In this document: positions 40,501-52,000 of the stretch, piece after piece
Layout of the letters: the number at the start of each line of letters is the position of its first letter
How positions within the stretch are numbered: the first letter of the stretch is position 1
Assembly (NCBI GenBank): GCA_949152475.1
Contig: OX424555.1
Location: 61,299,977-61,363,976, forward strand
From: Terebella lapidaria
Taxonomy: Eukaryota; Annelida; Polychaeta; Terebellida; Terebellidae
Direction of reading: 5' to 3'
Length of the DNA stretch: 64,000 nucleotides
Notes under the pieces: generated by a model
Databases searched by the model: none
What the model was told of the DNA's origin: nothing
The model's input: only the letters and a program-made list of their open reading frames with translations
Position numbers and translations under genes: made by a program

Positions 40501-43500
40501 TATGTAAATATATTTTCATAAATATGCAGACGAAGAAGCAGTTGTTGGTACAGCGTCGTGGTGCGACCTTGGCACTGAAGACGATGGTGAAGGAGAGTGG
40601 AGCTTCACTGCTGGAGAACCTGCCTCATCTCTGGGAGTCCATGTCTGAAAACGTCGCAAAAGTTGGAGACCTAGGTGACTGTTTGTCCACATGTTTTACA
40701 CGGCTTCCAAAAAATCATGCTGATTTTGAATGGTATGTTGCTCAAATTTGCTCACAGATTTGGAAGGCCAAGAAGTTAAGGATGATGTCGATGGTGCCCA
40801 ATCTTTGGTTCATTCCTTGCAAATTCTTGAAATTGTGGGGCCTTCATTGCATGAAGCAGTTCAAGAACAGGTAATGTATGAGAAATAGTCATACATGTAA
40901 ATGTTTATGCTGACTATTTGAAATTGTTGTTGATGTCAAAAATTTTCACAGGTCACTTTGATATTTTTCAGCTTCATCACAAACTTGAGATGCTGTGTAG
41001 ATGCCTGGAGCACCCGTTCACATCAGTTCGGCACCTGGCGTCACGATGTCTGGGCATGCTCAGTAAGGTTCTCATGGAAGACACCATGAACTATGTGTTG
41101 GAACACGTGCTGCCAAACCTCAACGCCACGGAAAATGTCCGAAAACGAGAGGGTTCCATTGAAGCTCTTACAAGTATCCTTGGTGCTGAAGATAATAACT
41201 ATTTTGACTGGATTGGTATTTGAGTGTTTCATGTTGAGAATGCATTCAAAACCTTTGAAGATTCGATATGTCAAATTATGGTATCTTCGGAAGACAATTC
41301 AAACATATTTTGGTTTTGACAAAGTTATCACCATGTCTGCAGAGTTTATTCTCATTCATACCACTAACCTAAGCACTTTCCTTATCCTGCGTGCCAGATA
41401 TCATAGAACAGTTGGGTGTCAATGTCATAGCATACATTGTCTTGCTTGTGGTCCCAATCATGGGCAGGATGAGTGACCTCTGTATGTCTGTGCGCCTGAT
41501 GGCTACCAACTCATTTGCTTCACTTGTACGGCTCATGCCATTGGAGGTATGATACTTCTAGACCTAAACACATCTCTTTTACCAGAATGCAGTTAGACCA
41601 GAAATTAAAAATGTGAAAATAATTGTTACGCAATGGTTTATAATTTCCGTTTCAGGCCACAATTCCTGATCCACCGCTGATGAAGCCAGAACTCGTAAAG
41701 AAAAAGGAAGAAGAACGACAGTTCCTAGAACAGCTGCTAGATGGCACCAAGGTCAACAACTACAAGATTTCTGTACCCATCGATGCAGAGCTCAGGAAAT
41801 ACCAGCAGGTGTGTGTGGCTGGAATTGTTTGGTATGGCTCTCAATGAGTGCACATACTATCATGCTTTCCCATTCGTATAGACATAGTTAACATACCGGT
41901 AGGTTAGAATCTAGTATGGGCATAGCTATCTAGCTGTGTGCATGATCAAATGGTGCATTGTGAAATATGGTCCATTCTCAATAATTATGTCAATAAAGAG
42001 TGCCATCAAGGCACCAGACATTACAGTGTGTTTTTCTCCCAGGATGGTGTGAATTGGCTTAAGTTCTTGAACAAGTACAACTTGCACGGCATCTTGTGTG
42101 ACGATATGGGACTGGGCAAAACTCTTCAATCCATCTGTATCCTTGCCAGTGACCATCAAGACAGGCAGGAGAAATACAAAGCAAGTATACTGATATACCA
42201 GTATTTGTCTCCTGGTTCTCAGAATTCGAAAATTATTCATGAAAATATACATAAAATGAACAATATTGAGACTGGTGTTGACAGGAGACCAGTCATGCAA
42301 GCTACGCCCCGCTACCATCGATCGTGGTCTGTCCACCTACACTGACTGGCCACTGGGTCTACGAGGTGGAGAAGTTCATCAGCAAGAAGTACCTGAACCC
42401 CCTGCACTACCACGGCACTCCCTCCGAGCGACAACGGTTAATATCACAAGCTAGAATGCAAATATAGATGTGGTATTTCTCGTATAGACCGCTAGTGCGA
42501 TTGGTTGTGGATAGAATGAATATTATCAGGAATCTCTCTTCGTAAATTGATAGGTTACAACGACAAGCAAGCAAACACAATCTAGTTGTCGCATCCTACG
42601 ATGTTGTGCGCAATGACCTCGACTTCTTCGGGTGAGTATATATTTTATATATTACTTGTAGCTGAATCAGGCATACGTCGGAATATTCCATGTCCCATTT
42701 TCTTACAGGGAGATTGCATGGAATTACTGCATTCTCGATGAAGGACATATCATCAAAAACAGCAAAACAAAGGTTTGAGTTGAGCAAAAATTGTCAGTTT
42801 GTCATAAAATTCTTCTTCTTCTGTCAATCTCTATCCATCAAATCATTTAATGCACACAATTTCCATCATCACACAAGATCTCGAAGGCTGTCAAGCAGCT
42901 GAACTGCCGACACCGCCTGATCCTGTCTGGAACGCCGATCCAGAACAACGTGCTGGAGCTGTGGTCACTCTTTGACTTCCTGATTCCGGGGTTCCTCGGC
43001 TCAGAGAAGCAGTTCCAGGCGAGGTTCGGCAAACCCATTCTCCAGAGTCGGGATGCCAAGAGTTCGTCCAAGGAACAGGAGGCAGGTCAGTAGAGAGAGT
43101 TGGAGATTTCAAATACTGTTTGTCTAAAAGCTAACCTTTTTAGGTAACGATTGTCCCCTCGACAATTAGGTTTTTGCAAAAATAATGCTTTGAAGACAGA
43201 ATACAGTATATGATTGCCATGTTATGGTCATCAGCAACTCGAAGTGTAGGCCTATATCGATACTTCTTGCAGGGGCACTGGCGATGGAAGCCCTCCACAG
43301 ACAGGTTCTGCCTTTCCTATTACGTCGGCTAAAAGAAGACGTTCTCAAGGATCTACCACCTAAGATCATTCAGGACTACTACTGTGATCTCAGCCCTCTA
43401 CAGGTATACACACAAGAGAATGTTGGCTCAAGATTATACATGTACTTAGATCAGTATGATGTAATGGCTTGGTTATCAACTAGTATTCAATAGCAGGTCC

Positions 43501-45255
43501 AAAGGGTAATACTTGACTGTTTTGCAGGTCAAGCTCTATGAAGATTTTGCCAAGTCTCGTGCCAAGAAATCCCTGGATGACACCGTGCATGACGCTGAGA
43601 AACATGAGAAGAAAGTGGCACCTGCTGGAACCAGTCACATCTTCCAGGTACACTTGACCTCACCTAGTAACCTGATGTCACAACCAGACTACTGAATCTT
43701 ATCACTGCAGAGGATCAAGTAGTCCAAAGAGTTTTGGTCAAAAGTTTCAGTTGAAATCTTTGCTGTGTTATCAAAGGATGTTGAATCATGAAACCCTGGC
43801 TGTATCTCCCATCTGTAGGCGCTTCAGTACCTGCGCAAGGTCTGTGATCATCCAGCGTTGGTGCTGACTGCTCAACACCCTCAGTACGAGGAAATCATGG
43901 GGGACCTCAAGAAAGATGGCACCTCGCTCAGGGATATACACCACGCTCCCAAACTCATGGCATTGAAGTGAGGAACATGTAACTTATGTATACTAGTTGA
44001 CCAGAGCAAATATTGTAGCATTTTTGTTAGACTGCTTTCAACCCCTAACGTGTCACATTTTGATAACAATGTATATCAATATTTCCTGTATACTTGTAGG
44101 CAACTGCTGTTGGACTGTGGAATAGGCGTTTCAGCCAGTGACTCTCTCAACGTGCCAGTTGTCAACCAGCACCGAGTTCTCCTCTTCTGTCAGCTCAAGA
44201 GCATGTTAGACATTGTTGAGAAGGATATACTCAAGTATGTGCACGCTCCTGCAGAACAATTAGGCTGAAACAGTTTATAGTGTACGGTAATTTGCTATTG
44301 TAATGCAATCCTTTCTCAGATTACTGCCCTCTTCATAAACATGTCCGGATTCACGTTGCAGAGCCCAGATGCCGTCGGTGACGTACATGCGTCTAGACGG
44401 GAGTGTACCACCAGGGAATAGGCATTCCATAGTCAACAGGTCCGATATCATTGGTCTTGAATAGCTTCGATAGTCATCAACAGTGTTTATATGGAAGTCA
44501 GGCACATGTCTGTTAGAACCCTTCATGTAAGACGAATGTATATCATGTACTGCAGGTTCAACAACGACCCCTCCATAGACGTCCTGTTGCTGACGACACA
44601 CGTCGGAGGTCTCGGGCTGAATTTAGCCGGGGCTGACACGGTCATCTTTGTGGAGCATGACTGGAATCCCATGAAAGACCTTCAGGTTGGGAGCGAGTTG
44701 GAAACCTGTGGATGTATTATACTGATATAATCAAATGCTTTAAACATACTAAATTTTATCTTTCATGGTTACGCAGGCTATGGACCGTGCTCATCGCATT
44801 GGACAGAAGAAAGTAGTCAACGTATATCGACTGGTCACGAGAGGAACTTTGGAGGAGAAAATCATGGGGTTAGTGAACGAAATGCACATAGTTGACTTAT
44901 GTTAGAAATAGCTACCTGCCTGACAATGCGATCAGTTAAACTGTATCAAAATACCCTGCTCTATCCTTGCAGACTGCAGAAGTTCAAGCTGAAGATTGCC
45001 AACACTATCATCACTCAAGACAACTCAAGTCTCTCGTCCATGGGCACTGACCAGCTCCTAGACCTCTTCTCCCTGGAGGAATCCACCAAAGGAAAGGCGG
45101 TCGAGGCTAAAGGTGGACCGTCGGAGTCCGGCTCCCCACAGAAACAAACAATGAAATCTATCGTTGATAACCTGGAGGAACTCTGGGACGACCAACAATA
45201 CGAGTCAGAATACAACATGGATAACTTCATCAAGTCTTTGGAGAAACAGAAATAA
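31510..45255 (+). CDS. BTAF1: BTAF1 / TAF172 / Mot1, TBP-associated Swi2/Snf2 ATPase (41 coding exons)
   Basis: BTAF1 uses ATP to remove TATA-binding protein from DNA in the nucleus and so redistributes TBP between promoters. I joined 41 exons by hand at GT-AG sites (one GC-AG). All phases agree and give 5,502 nt, 1,833 residues plus stop, close to my recollection of about 1,850 for the human protein. The N-terminal two thirds follow the HEAT-repeat region, with recognisable blocks such as [26 protein letters not shown] and [18 protein letters not shown]. The C-terminal third is the Snf2 motor: Walker A DDMGLGKT at 1268-1275, DEGH at 1381-1384, SGTPIQNN at 1409-1416, GGLGLNL at 1683-1689 and the HRIGQ arginine-finger box at 1715-1719. 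Start: exon 1 is only ATGGCCACTCG, which joins exon 2 to read MATR-LDRLF, as in the human MAVSRLDRLF. The gene looks intact. Oddities are the minisatellite in intron 8 and the GC donor of intron 29. Confidence 0.97.
31648..32271. mobile_element. Nested copies of an inverted-repeat element (CCGTATTGGTCC ends) in BTAF1 intron 1
   Basis: A left-type end (CAGTATTGATCCTAATAGTA, about 31654) is followed by TTCACTTCATATCTTTCTAA segments twice. Two right-type ends follow: ACTATTAGGACCAATACGG (ending 32116) and ACTATTAGGACTAATAAGG (ending 32271), both flanked by TA. The segment from GAATCATAA to the right end is present twice in tandem, about 155 bp each. The same family is cleaner at 58520-58869. It is small and non-coding with TA flanks, like a Tc1/mariner-type MITE, but no transposase is present to confirm this. 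Confidence 0.65.
32280..32625 (+). mobile_element. 3' fragment of a non-LTR retrotransposon (LINE)
   Basis: The frame starting near 32280 reads [19 protein letters not shown] and continues KSFTFKRLN. This resembles the conserved C-terminus of LINE reverse transcriptase proteins (R-W-N-S-L-P, then an S-x-x-x-F-K block). A non-coding tail rich in A/T ends in AAATTGAAAAAAATTGAAAT. Only the last 50 or so residues remain, so the copy is a strongly 5'-truncated, dead insertion. It sits sense to BTAF1 inside intron 1. The clade (CR1, Jockey or L2-like) cannot be told from this piece. Confidence 0.6.
34944..36302 (+). repeat. 67-bp minisatellite grown from the end of BTAF1 exon 8 and its splice donor
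   Basis: The last 60 nt of exon 8 (GAGGTCCTGAAACAGC... to GACCAG, encoding [20 protein letters not shown]) plus the first 7 nt of the intron (GTATGGA) form the repeat unit. It is repeated about 20 times. The donor CAG ends at 35003, 35070, 35136, 35203, 35269, 35336, 35403, 35470, 35536, 35602, 35669, 35735, 35801, 35869, 35936, 36003, 36070, 36137, 36204 and 36271. All 20 copies keep CAG|GTATGG. Spacing is 66-68 bp. Only the first donor keeps the BTAF1 frame without meeting a stop: reading on into the second unit hits TGA at 35052. The last, partial unit ends near 36302. Long open frames across the array (for example 35406-36188) are by-products. Confidence 0.96.
38801..38950 (+). mobile_element. 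Possible tRNA-derived SINE in BTAF1 intron 17
   Basis: TTGGCTCTGTGGTTGAGCAA (38801) resembles an RNA polymerase III A box. GGGTTTGATCTCG (38831) resembles a B box at a typical distance. No cloverleaf is left. A tail of unclear origin follows. Ends and target duplication could not be found, so this is a weak call. Confidence 0.3.
42043..45255 (+). other. BTAF1: BTAF1 exons 29-41 (Snf2 ATPase motor): exon map
   Basis: Exons: 42043-42180, 42285-42436, 42554-42631, 42709-42772, 42878-43085, 43273-43403, 43528-43647, 43819-43967, 44100-44234, 44362-44439, 44556-44685, 44777-44868, 44973-45255. Exon 29 carries Walker A and ends AAA before GCAAGT, a GC-type donor. Exon 30 encodes [11 protein letters not shown] (motif Ia region), exon 32 DEGH, exon 33 SGTPIQNN, exon 38 [11 protein letters not shown] (motif IV), exon 39 motif V and exon 40 motif VI. 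The protein ends in an acidic tail with [13 protein letters not shown], as in other BTAF1 proteins, then TAA at 45253-45255. Confidence 0.93.
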
Positions 45256-45559
45256 CTGTCAGAGAAGTTATATAGTATCGTCTTTCATACTGGTGTATCT
45301 ATCGTATGTACAATGTTAGTGCTTGTTTTGAATGCATAGTACCTTTAGATCATCTATAAAATGTACATTCCAGGCCTATGAAATAACGGGTTTCCTCCCA
45401 ACAGTATGGAGGATGTAACAGTAAATTTCAACTGTTTGTCCAGAGCTTCGTGAATTTCACTCAGTTTGAAATTGTTTAAAAGCCAGGGTAATATACAAGT
45501 GCTTCATAGAGGGGCATTGGCCCAAGTGATTTGTGCTGCTTGTTCTATACTCAATAAGG

Positions 45560-45565
45560 ATTAAA
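45560..45565 (+). promoter_or_regulatory. Possible BTAF1 polyadenylation signal
   Basis: ATTAAA lies about 305 bases after the BTAF1 stop codon, preceded by AATAAG. It is the first good hexamer downstream. A second ATTAAA lies at 45903. No transcript evidence is available. Confidence 0.35.
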
Positions 45566-46571
45566 AAAGTGCAAGATGCATTGAATGGTATATTATCAGT
45601 GGATGGGTAGTATAGGGGAGCAGTACAAATTACTTGGGCTGAGACAATTAATCAGTTGCTTAGAAAAAGCTCAAATATTTGCATGCATCACTTTGCTCAA
45701 GATTTTCTGTTCATTGCTAGATGCATGTCCTACTCGATGCGTAACCCATTGTTGGTGCTTAGGTTAAGACTTTTGGAGATTTTGCTTGTACCCATACATT
45801 GGCAAGTGTATGACATGTCTGCATGTTACTGTAGTCAGTAAACAAAGGGGTATTGAAAACCTCTGTTGTTGTGTTGTACTTCATCATAGTGTTCATTAAT
45901 TCATTAAAAGAGCTGAATTACAAAAATGTTTGACTCAAAGCAACCCCCAGATTCCTTTGACTTGCGTGCAGAACTTCTAAACGTATTGGGGTTATCATTA
46001 TGTGGTTATATAACATAGTGCAAGAAAGCAACAATTATGGAAATAGGTTTTATTTGGTGATCTACAATATTTCAGTGAAAATACACAGACAAAAGAATCA
46101 AGTGCAAAAGTAACCTGTACAGGAATATACTTGACAGTTGCTACGTAATGAAAGACCAAGCAAAAGCCCCAAAGGATAGCCGACTATAAACAATGTACAA
46201 TGACTAAATTGTTGATCCTGTCTGTTGATCCCATCGTGTACATGCCAGAATTGACCTTACAATGATGTATGCTTTGAGTTGTTTGTCCGATGGGATTGCT
46301 GTTGTTCGGCAATATTTGTCCGAGGCGTACGCTTCACAGAAAAGGTGTTCAACCATGACAGTCGTAAGGTCAATTAGGCATCTGAGTAAAAACAAATTTT
46401 TTTGATCGCGGATATCTTCACTTGCTGGTACCGTAATCCTAGTCCATTCAATACTTGTAGATTATTTGTTGTTTCTCAAAAGTACAAAAATACAGAGCAT
46501 CAGAACCAAGATGAAAGCAACAGCAGACCAATGCAACCAAGATGAAAACAACAGCAGACGACAAATGAGGT
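45566..46571. other. Region between the convergent genes, no coding sequence seen
   Basis: Probable BTAF1 3' UTR remainder and intergenic DNA. The short frames at 45585-45841 have no recognisable content. Confidence 0.4.
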
Positions 46572-46867
46572 CTGTGGAAAGCCAGTGCGACATTCGTGAA
46601 ACATGCGAGAAATGACAAGCGACATGCGAGAAGTGCCAAGTGAGATGCGACCTGCGAGCAATGACTTAATCCATAGTAAACCATGGTTTAGTATGGAAAA
46701 TGTATTTACCAAATATTCAAATTGTATTTTGTTGCACGCAGGTTGCAGTTTTAAACATTAACCCGCATTTCGCAGTTTATAGCTAGCTCGCAGTTCTCAT
46801 GTCCGTATAAGCAATATTTCTCGCTTGTGACTTGTCACTTCCCACATGTCGCACCGACTTTCCATAG
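46572..46867. mobile_element. Small inverted-repeat element (about 300 bp)
   Basis: CTGTGGAAAGCCAGTGCGAC at the left is matched by GTCGCACCGACTTTCCATAG at the right (17 of 20 pair). The similarity runs further inward through GAGAAATGACAAGC and GCTTGTGACTTGTCACTTC. The element is non-coding. The family was not recognised. Confidence 0.55.
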
Positions 46868-47887
46868 TGGCCTGGGGTGATACAATTAAATTTTTGTTCA
46901 ACTGACAAAGTTACAACCATTTAAGTTATGATCTTGTTCAATTGACAAAATTAAAATTTGCTCATTGGTATCAGTAATACACACTCGTTCCACCAAATTT
47001 CTATGTACACAATGACTAGATAAGCAAGTTCTATTCACATTTATACACTTCACATATTGACAGCCAGGACATAAACAACACAGAGAGTTTATGAAAAATA
47101 ACATTTTCATACAAATCTACAACAAAATGAGGTCAATTATAACAAACATCATTCAGGCTGAGTAAATCTGTCGGGGGGGAAGAAATAGACCAGCACCATT
47201 TACTGCCAGTGCAGTGGAAATTTATGCTCCTACTGGTGGTAAGAAAAGTAAATCAAATCCACTAATAGGTTTCTTCAAATTACATCGGTAAATAGGAACC
47301 CCTTTACTAAAATACTGTAAAGACTGTACATCCATATTTTACATACATCGCTAAGAAATACCTTTCTCCCTGGAGATATAAACAACAAATATATATTCAG
47401 GCAACTGAGGCATTTTGTTGAGACTTCCCAGAATATCGATAGTTTTCCAATGAGCTTAAACTTTTACCCTGTGGCTTACAAGCACTTGTGTGGAGTCTCC
47501 GAGTTTTTAAATGCCACAAAACCTAAGACAATACCCATTCGAAGAACCCAATGTGCTGACGACAACAGGGCACGAGTTGTGCTGTCATGCATAATGTTGT
47601 GCAATAACGAATTACCACTAGCAGTGAATGGTCTGATATATAGAAAAATATATTCCATATGTAACTCGCCCACAAAAATAGCATCTACGATTGCTCTACC
47701 AATCTGACTATAGCAGGGAGTGCCGACATCATTTCAATACTAGATACCATGAGCATTCAAAACATGGCACTATATTTAACACCGTGATGCTACTTTGTGC
47801 TAAGAAACCTGGTTGAAGGGACCTTATCATCGTGCTTCTGCATGGATTCTCAAGATATTGAGACACAAAACCAGGATGGTATTACAG
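46868..47887. other. Probable intergenic or distal 3' region, no gene seen
   Basis: AT-rich. Open frames on both strands (46898-47110, 47450-47707) lack any family signature. Confidence 0.35.
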
Positions 47888-48054
47888 TGGTTCCTGTAAG
47901 ATAAGACCTCACCTTTTGCAGGAAAAATGAGGTCTTATCTTACAGGGTCTTATTTCACAGGTTCATTTACATGTTAAATTGATCTTTGGGGAATACAAAA
48001 AAGTCTACAGACAGGGAAGTCTTATTTCCGAGGGGTCTTATCTTACAGGGACCA
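47888..48054. mobile_element. Small inverted-repeat element (about 167 bp)
   Basis: TGGTTCCTGTAAGATAAGAC at the left is matched by GTCTTATCTTACAGGGACCA at the right (19 of 20 pair). Internally the end motif recurs: TGAGGTCTTATCTTACAGGG at 47929 lies inverted to the left end, and AAGTCTTATTTCC lies near 48019. The element is non-coding. Confidence 0.6.
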
Positions 48055-48578
48055 ATGTACTTACATCAACACAAGTGAACCGAAAAGTGGCAAGAATACA
48101 GTGGACATTGGCAACTGTTGTTGGAGACCGTTGATTAGGTTTTGGAGACCGCTAATTTGAGTAATGTAATCAATAGTGATAATACTGAACCATGAATTAC
48201 TTTGGGCAAGATGGGTTACATTACAGAATGTCAGATGTGATGAAGTATTGAGGCATGAACAGAGACGACCTCAGGTAGGTTTTTTTTTTGAGGGTATAAT
48301 ATTAGTCATATTCATAATGGCATATATTCTGTATCATCGCTAACTCAATTCCTTGATATGATACAAACCAAACATTCAAATACTTGGTGTAACATACATT
48401 CTTGTCACATCGTTCAATCGTAACATATATCCAGATTATAGTTTGAAATCTCAACTCCCCATACAACGGTAATTACAATGGTTACACAAGTATCTTACAG
48501 TAAACATGAGATTCGCCAAGGACATAAATAGACACGCTGTAGTATTTGACAGTCGGGTTTCAATTACATTTATGTAAA

Positions 48579-48584
48579 TTTATT
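48579..48584 (-). promoter_or_regulatory. Possible DAPP1 polyadenylation signal
   Basis: AATAAA on the minus strand, about 450 bases past the DAPP1 stop codon, is the first canonical hexamer in that direction. This is inference only. Confidence 0.35.
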
Positions 48585-49030
48585 CAGAGAATGTACAGTA
48601 AAATTGATACATGATTCGAAAACTGGGAAAAAAGTGTGCTGTTGATATTCAGCAAAGTCCTAATTAAGGGAATTCTATGGGTAAAACACCTGTAGTTTGA
48701 CACAGGTATTATAAATTATAATATATGCATACCTAATATTTCTTTATCAAGTTTCAACAGTAACAAATTGTAATACTCAACAAAACTAAACATTCCATCC
48801 CAGTAACAATTCAAATATAAAACAAAATTTTGAAATATTTTCAACAATATTGACTTAACGGAACATTGAGAGCCAACAAGACATAACAAAACATAAGGAT
48901 ACGCTGACGCTCTGCCAGCAAGAATCACATGACATGTAAAACACAAGCTGTACAGCATATCATCAAGTTCCTCGTATAACTAACTCAAGATCGATGTCAA
49001 ACAAATGAGGAGGGCTGCCAGACGTTGATG
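48585..49030 (-). other. Probable DAPP1 3' UTR
   Basis: AT-rich sequence between the DAPP1 stop codon and the first AATAAA. No conserved motif was recognised. Confidence 0.4.
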
Positions 49031-52000
49031 TCATTTTGCAACAGAGAGAGGTCTTTCTTTTTGCAACTGTGCCTGAAACAGACAAAAGGAAATTTGGATC
49101 AATGAAGCCACACAAGAACCCATAAATATGTTCCGATTGTCCTTGCAAATCCCTACATATGTTAGAACAGTGATATTCCTTCATACCATTTTCCAGCGGA
49201 TGAGACGGACCCAGTGTCGAGTTTCATCATCTGTGGCAGCATAAATCAGGAAAGTCCGCCAGGGAAATACCAACCTGGAATAAAGATGCCAAATACTAGT
49301 GGCTAGAAAAATTTATAATCCCAGTCACAGTTCTCCATAACCCATACTGTAAAGCCATTTAAGTTCGCTGGCACAAATTTTCGTGTTTTTTGCGATTAGG
49401 CCATGTTCGCGGTCGTTTAATTTCCGTCTTGAACAATTTCTTCATAGCAATGTGGGTTGTCATCAGAAATGTTTCGCGTCCATTTAATTTCGCGATTTTT
49501 AGGTTACCGGACCTTTGGTCCGATAACCTATTGCCATGGCGTTGCGTCCGGCGTCCGTCGTCCGTCCGTCCGTTCACATTTTAGGTTACCGGACCTTTGG
49601 TCCGATAACCTATTGGCATGGCGTTGCGTCCGTCGTCCGTCCGTCCGTCCGTCCGTCCGTCCGTCCGTCCGTCCGTCCGTCCGTCCGTCCGTCCGTCCGG
49701 CGTTAACATTTTTATCTTTAAAGTTAACGATCGAATCTTTCTGAAATTTTGCACAAAAATGCCTAAAAATATTTTGAGAAGGAGGTATTTTTTTGTTTTT
49801 TGATTTTCGCATTTTTTTCAAAATGGCGGCCGTTTTTGTCGAAAAACGCTCAATTTTGGACTTTGACGGCCATTTTCTCAAAAACTGTCTGATCAGTTTT
49901 GAGTTTTTGGTTTCAAAAGATTCCCCTCATATACCTCTGTGATATGTATAAGTTTGGTTGCCCTAAATCTGCCGGTTTCCGTGTGGCGGCCATTTTGAAT
50001 TTTTGGCGGGTCGGCGAAAAAAAAATTTTTCGCCCCAAATCGCATTACTATCCATTTTGGGCCATTTCTAGGGCAAAAAAAATTTTTCACCCTTTGAAAA
50101 AAATTTTACACTTAGAAAATTTTCGGCACTTTTTCCCTTCATAATGGGAGCTGTCCGGACTGTACTCATAGAACGCTTGAAGATAGAGCTTAGAAATTGG
50201 CACTTTCAAATGGGAAGTCATATATGGCGACTTGTGTGGTGACCTTGAATTTGACCTTGGATGACCTTGAAAGGTCAAAACAGCCATTTTTGGGTCGAAA
50301 AACGCTCAAATTTGCACCTGGTCTGTATTTTCTCAAAAACTCTCTGATCAGTTTTGAGATTTTTGCTTAGAAAGATTCCTCTTATATACCTCTGTGACGT
50401 GTATAAGTTTTGTTGCCCTTGAATCGCCGATCTCAGTGTGGCGGCCATTTTCAATTTTTGATGAGTCGGCGAAAAAAAATTTTTTCGCCCCAAATAACAT
50501 CACTATCCATTTTGGGCCATTTCTAGGCAAAAAAAAATGTTCACCCTTTGAAAAAAATTTTGGACTTGGAAAATTTTCGGCACTTTTTTCCTTCATAATG
50601 GGAGCTGTCAGGACTGTACTCATAGAACGCTTGAAGATGGAGCTTAGAAATTGGCACTTTCAAATGGGAAGTCATATATGGCGACTTGTGTGGTGACCTT
50701 GAATTTGACCTTGGATGACCTTGAAAGGTCAAAACAGCCATTTTGGGGTCAAAAAATGCCCAGATTTGCCTTTGTAGATGAAATGCTTGCAGATAGAGCT
50801 CATGTTTGCATTATGAACATATAGGAAGACATATATGGCACAACTAATGATGACCTTGAACTTGACGTCAGATGACCTTGAGTGCCAAATGTCTGACTTG
50901 GAATGTGTAAATTGACCTGAGCGGCCTAAACGGTTCCACCCAACATATAGAATATCAAATGCCGCACACATACATGTAATGGTTACATCGAAGTTCATAC
51001 GGATGACCTTGATTGGTAAATCCCAAGGTCATATGTTTACACTGCGAACCTTGATTGGTAAATCTCAAGGTCTGTTACCTGCCAATGCTGCCATGGCCAA
51101 ACCAAAATTGTCCGGTAACCTATCTTAGCCTTTGGGCTAATTTTTATCTTTAAAGTTTATGATGGAATATTTCTGAAATTTTGCACAAAAATACCTAAAA
51201 ATATTTCCAGGGAAGGTTTTTTTTAGTTTTCTGATTTTCCAATTTTTTTCAAAATGGCGGCCGTTTTCGTCGAAAAATGGCCAATTTTGGAGTTTGACAG
51301 TCATTTTCTCAAAATCTTATCAGTAACTTTTTTTCTTATTGATGCATAACACTCCTCTTATGTGCCCCTGTGACATGTATAAATTTTGTTGCCCTTGAAT
51401 CGCTCGAAGTGGGCCATTTTGGGCCCAAACTCGGCCCAAATGGGACTCTCCCATGTTAAATTCTCCTATGCTTTATAATGGGACAAAATTAAGCCTAATA
51501 TCTCACTTAATATTGAGATTAGAGACTAGGAATCACTTGTGCACATATAGGAAATGATATATCCTGAATATTCTGGTGACCTTGAATTTGACCTCTGACC
51601 TCGGTTTCAAGGTCAGAGGGCCATTTTCGTCGAAAAATGGCCAATTTTGGACTTTGACGGTCGTTTTCTCAGAATCCGTTCAGTAACTATTTTTCTTATC
51701 AATGCATAACACTCCTCATATGTACCACTGTGACACGTATAAATTTCGTTGCCCTTGAATCGCTCGAAGTAGGCCATTTTGGGCCCAAACTCGGCCCAAA
51801 TGGGACTTTCCCATGTTAAATTCTCCTATGCTTTACAATGGGACACATTAAGCCTAATATCTCACTTAATATTGAGATTAGAGACTAAGAATCAATTGTG
51901 CACATATAGTAAATGATATATGCTGAATATTCTCAGGGTCTTGAATTTGACCTCTGACCTCGGTTTCAAGGTCAGAGCACAAAATGTCTAATATCTTGCT

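Larger units (their letters stand above)
31510..41808 (+). other. BTAF1: BTAF1 exons 1-28 (HEAT-repeat, TBP-binding part): exon map
   Basis: Exons: 31510-31520, 33111-33234, 33430-33544, 33826-33948, 34082-34239, 34336-34472, 34613-34733, 34845-35003, 36394-36489, 36607-36783, 36901-37041, 37151-37275, 37391-37517, 37611-37718, 37802-37951, 38173-38327, 38536-38710, 39093-39262, 39396-39560, 39744-39861, 39942-40101, 40200-40264, 40345-40446, 40530-40674, 40758-40870, 40972-41173, 41398-41546, 41656-41808. Each boundary was set by a splice consensus plus continuity with the remembered human protein. The least conserved stretches, where alignment gives little help, are exons 5-7 and 21-23. Exon 26 ends ACA-A at GTATCC, because a later donor would add residues absent from the family. 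Confidence 0.9.

Noticed and set aside
41174-41220. Extension of BTAF1 exon 26 past 41173 (open frame to 41223)
   Set aside because: It would add residues absent from the family. Ending at ACA-A joins exon 27 with the exact family length.
49457-49881. Frames with SVRP or DGRT repeats on both strands
   Set aside because: Translation of the (GTCC)n microsatellite.
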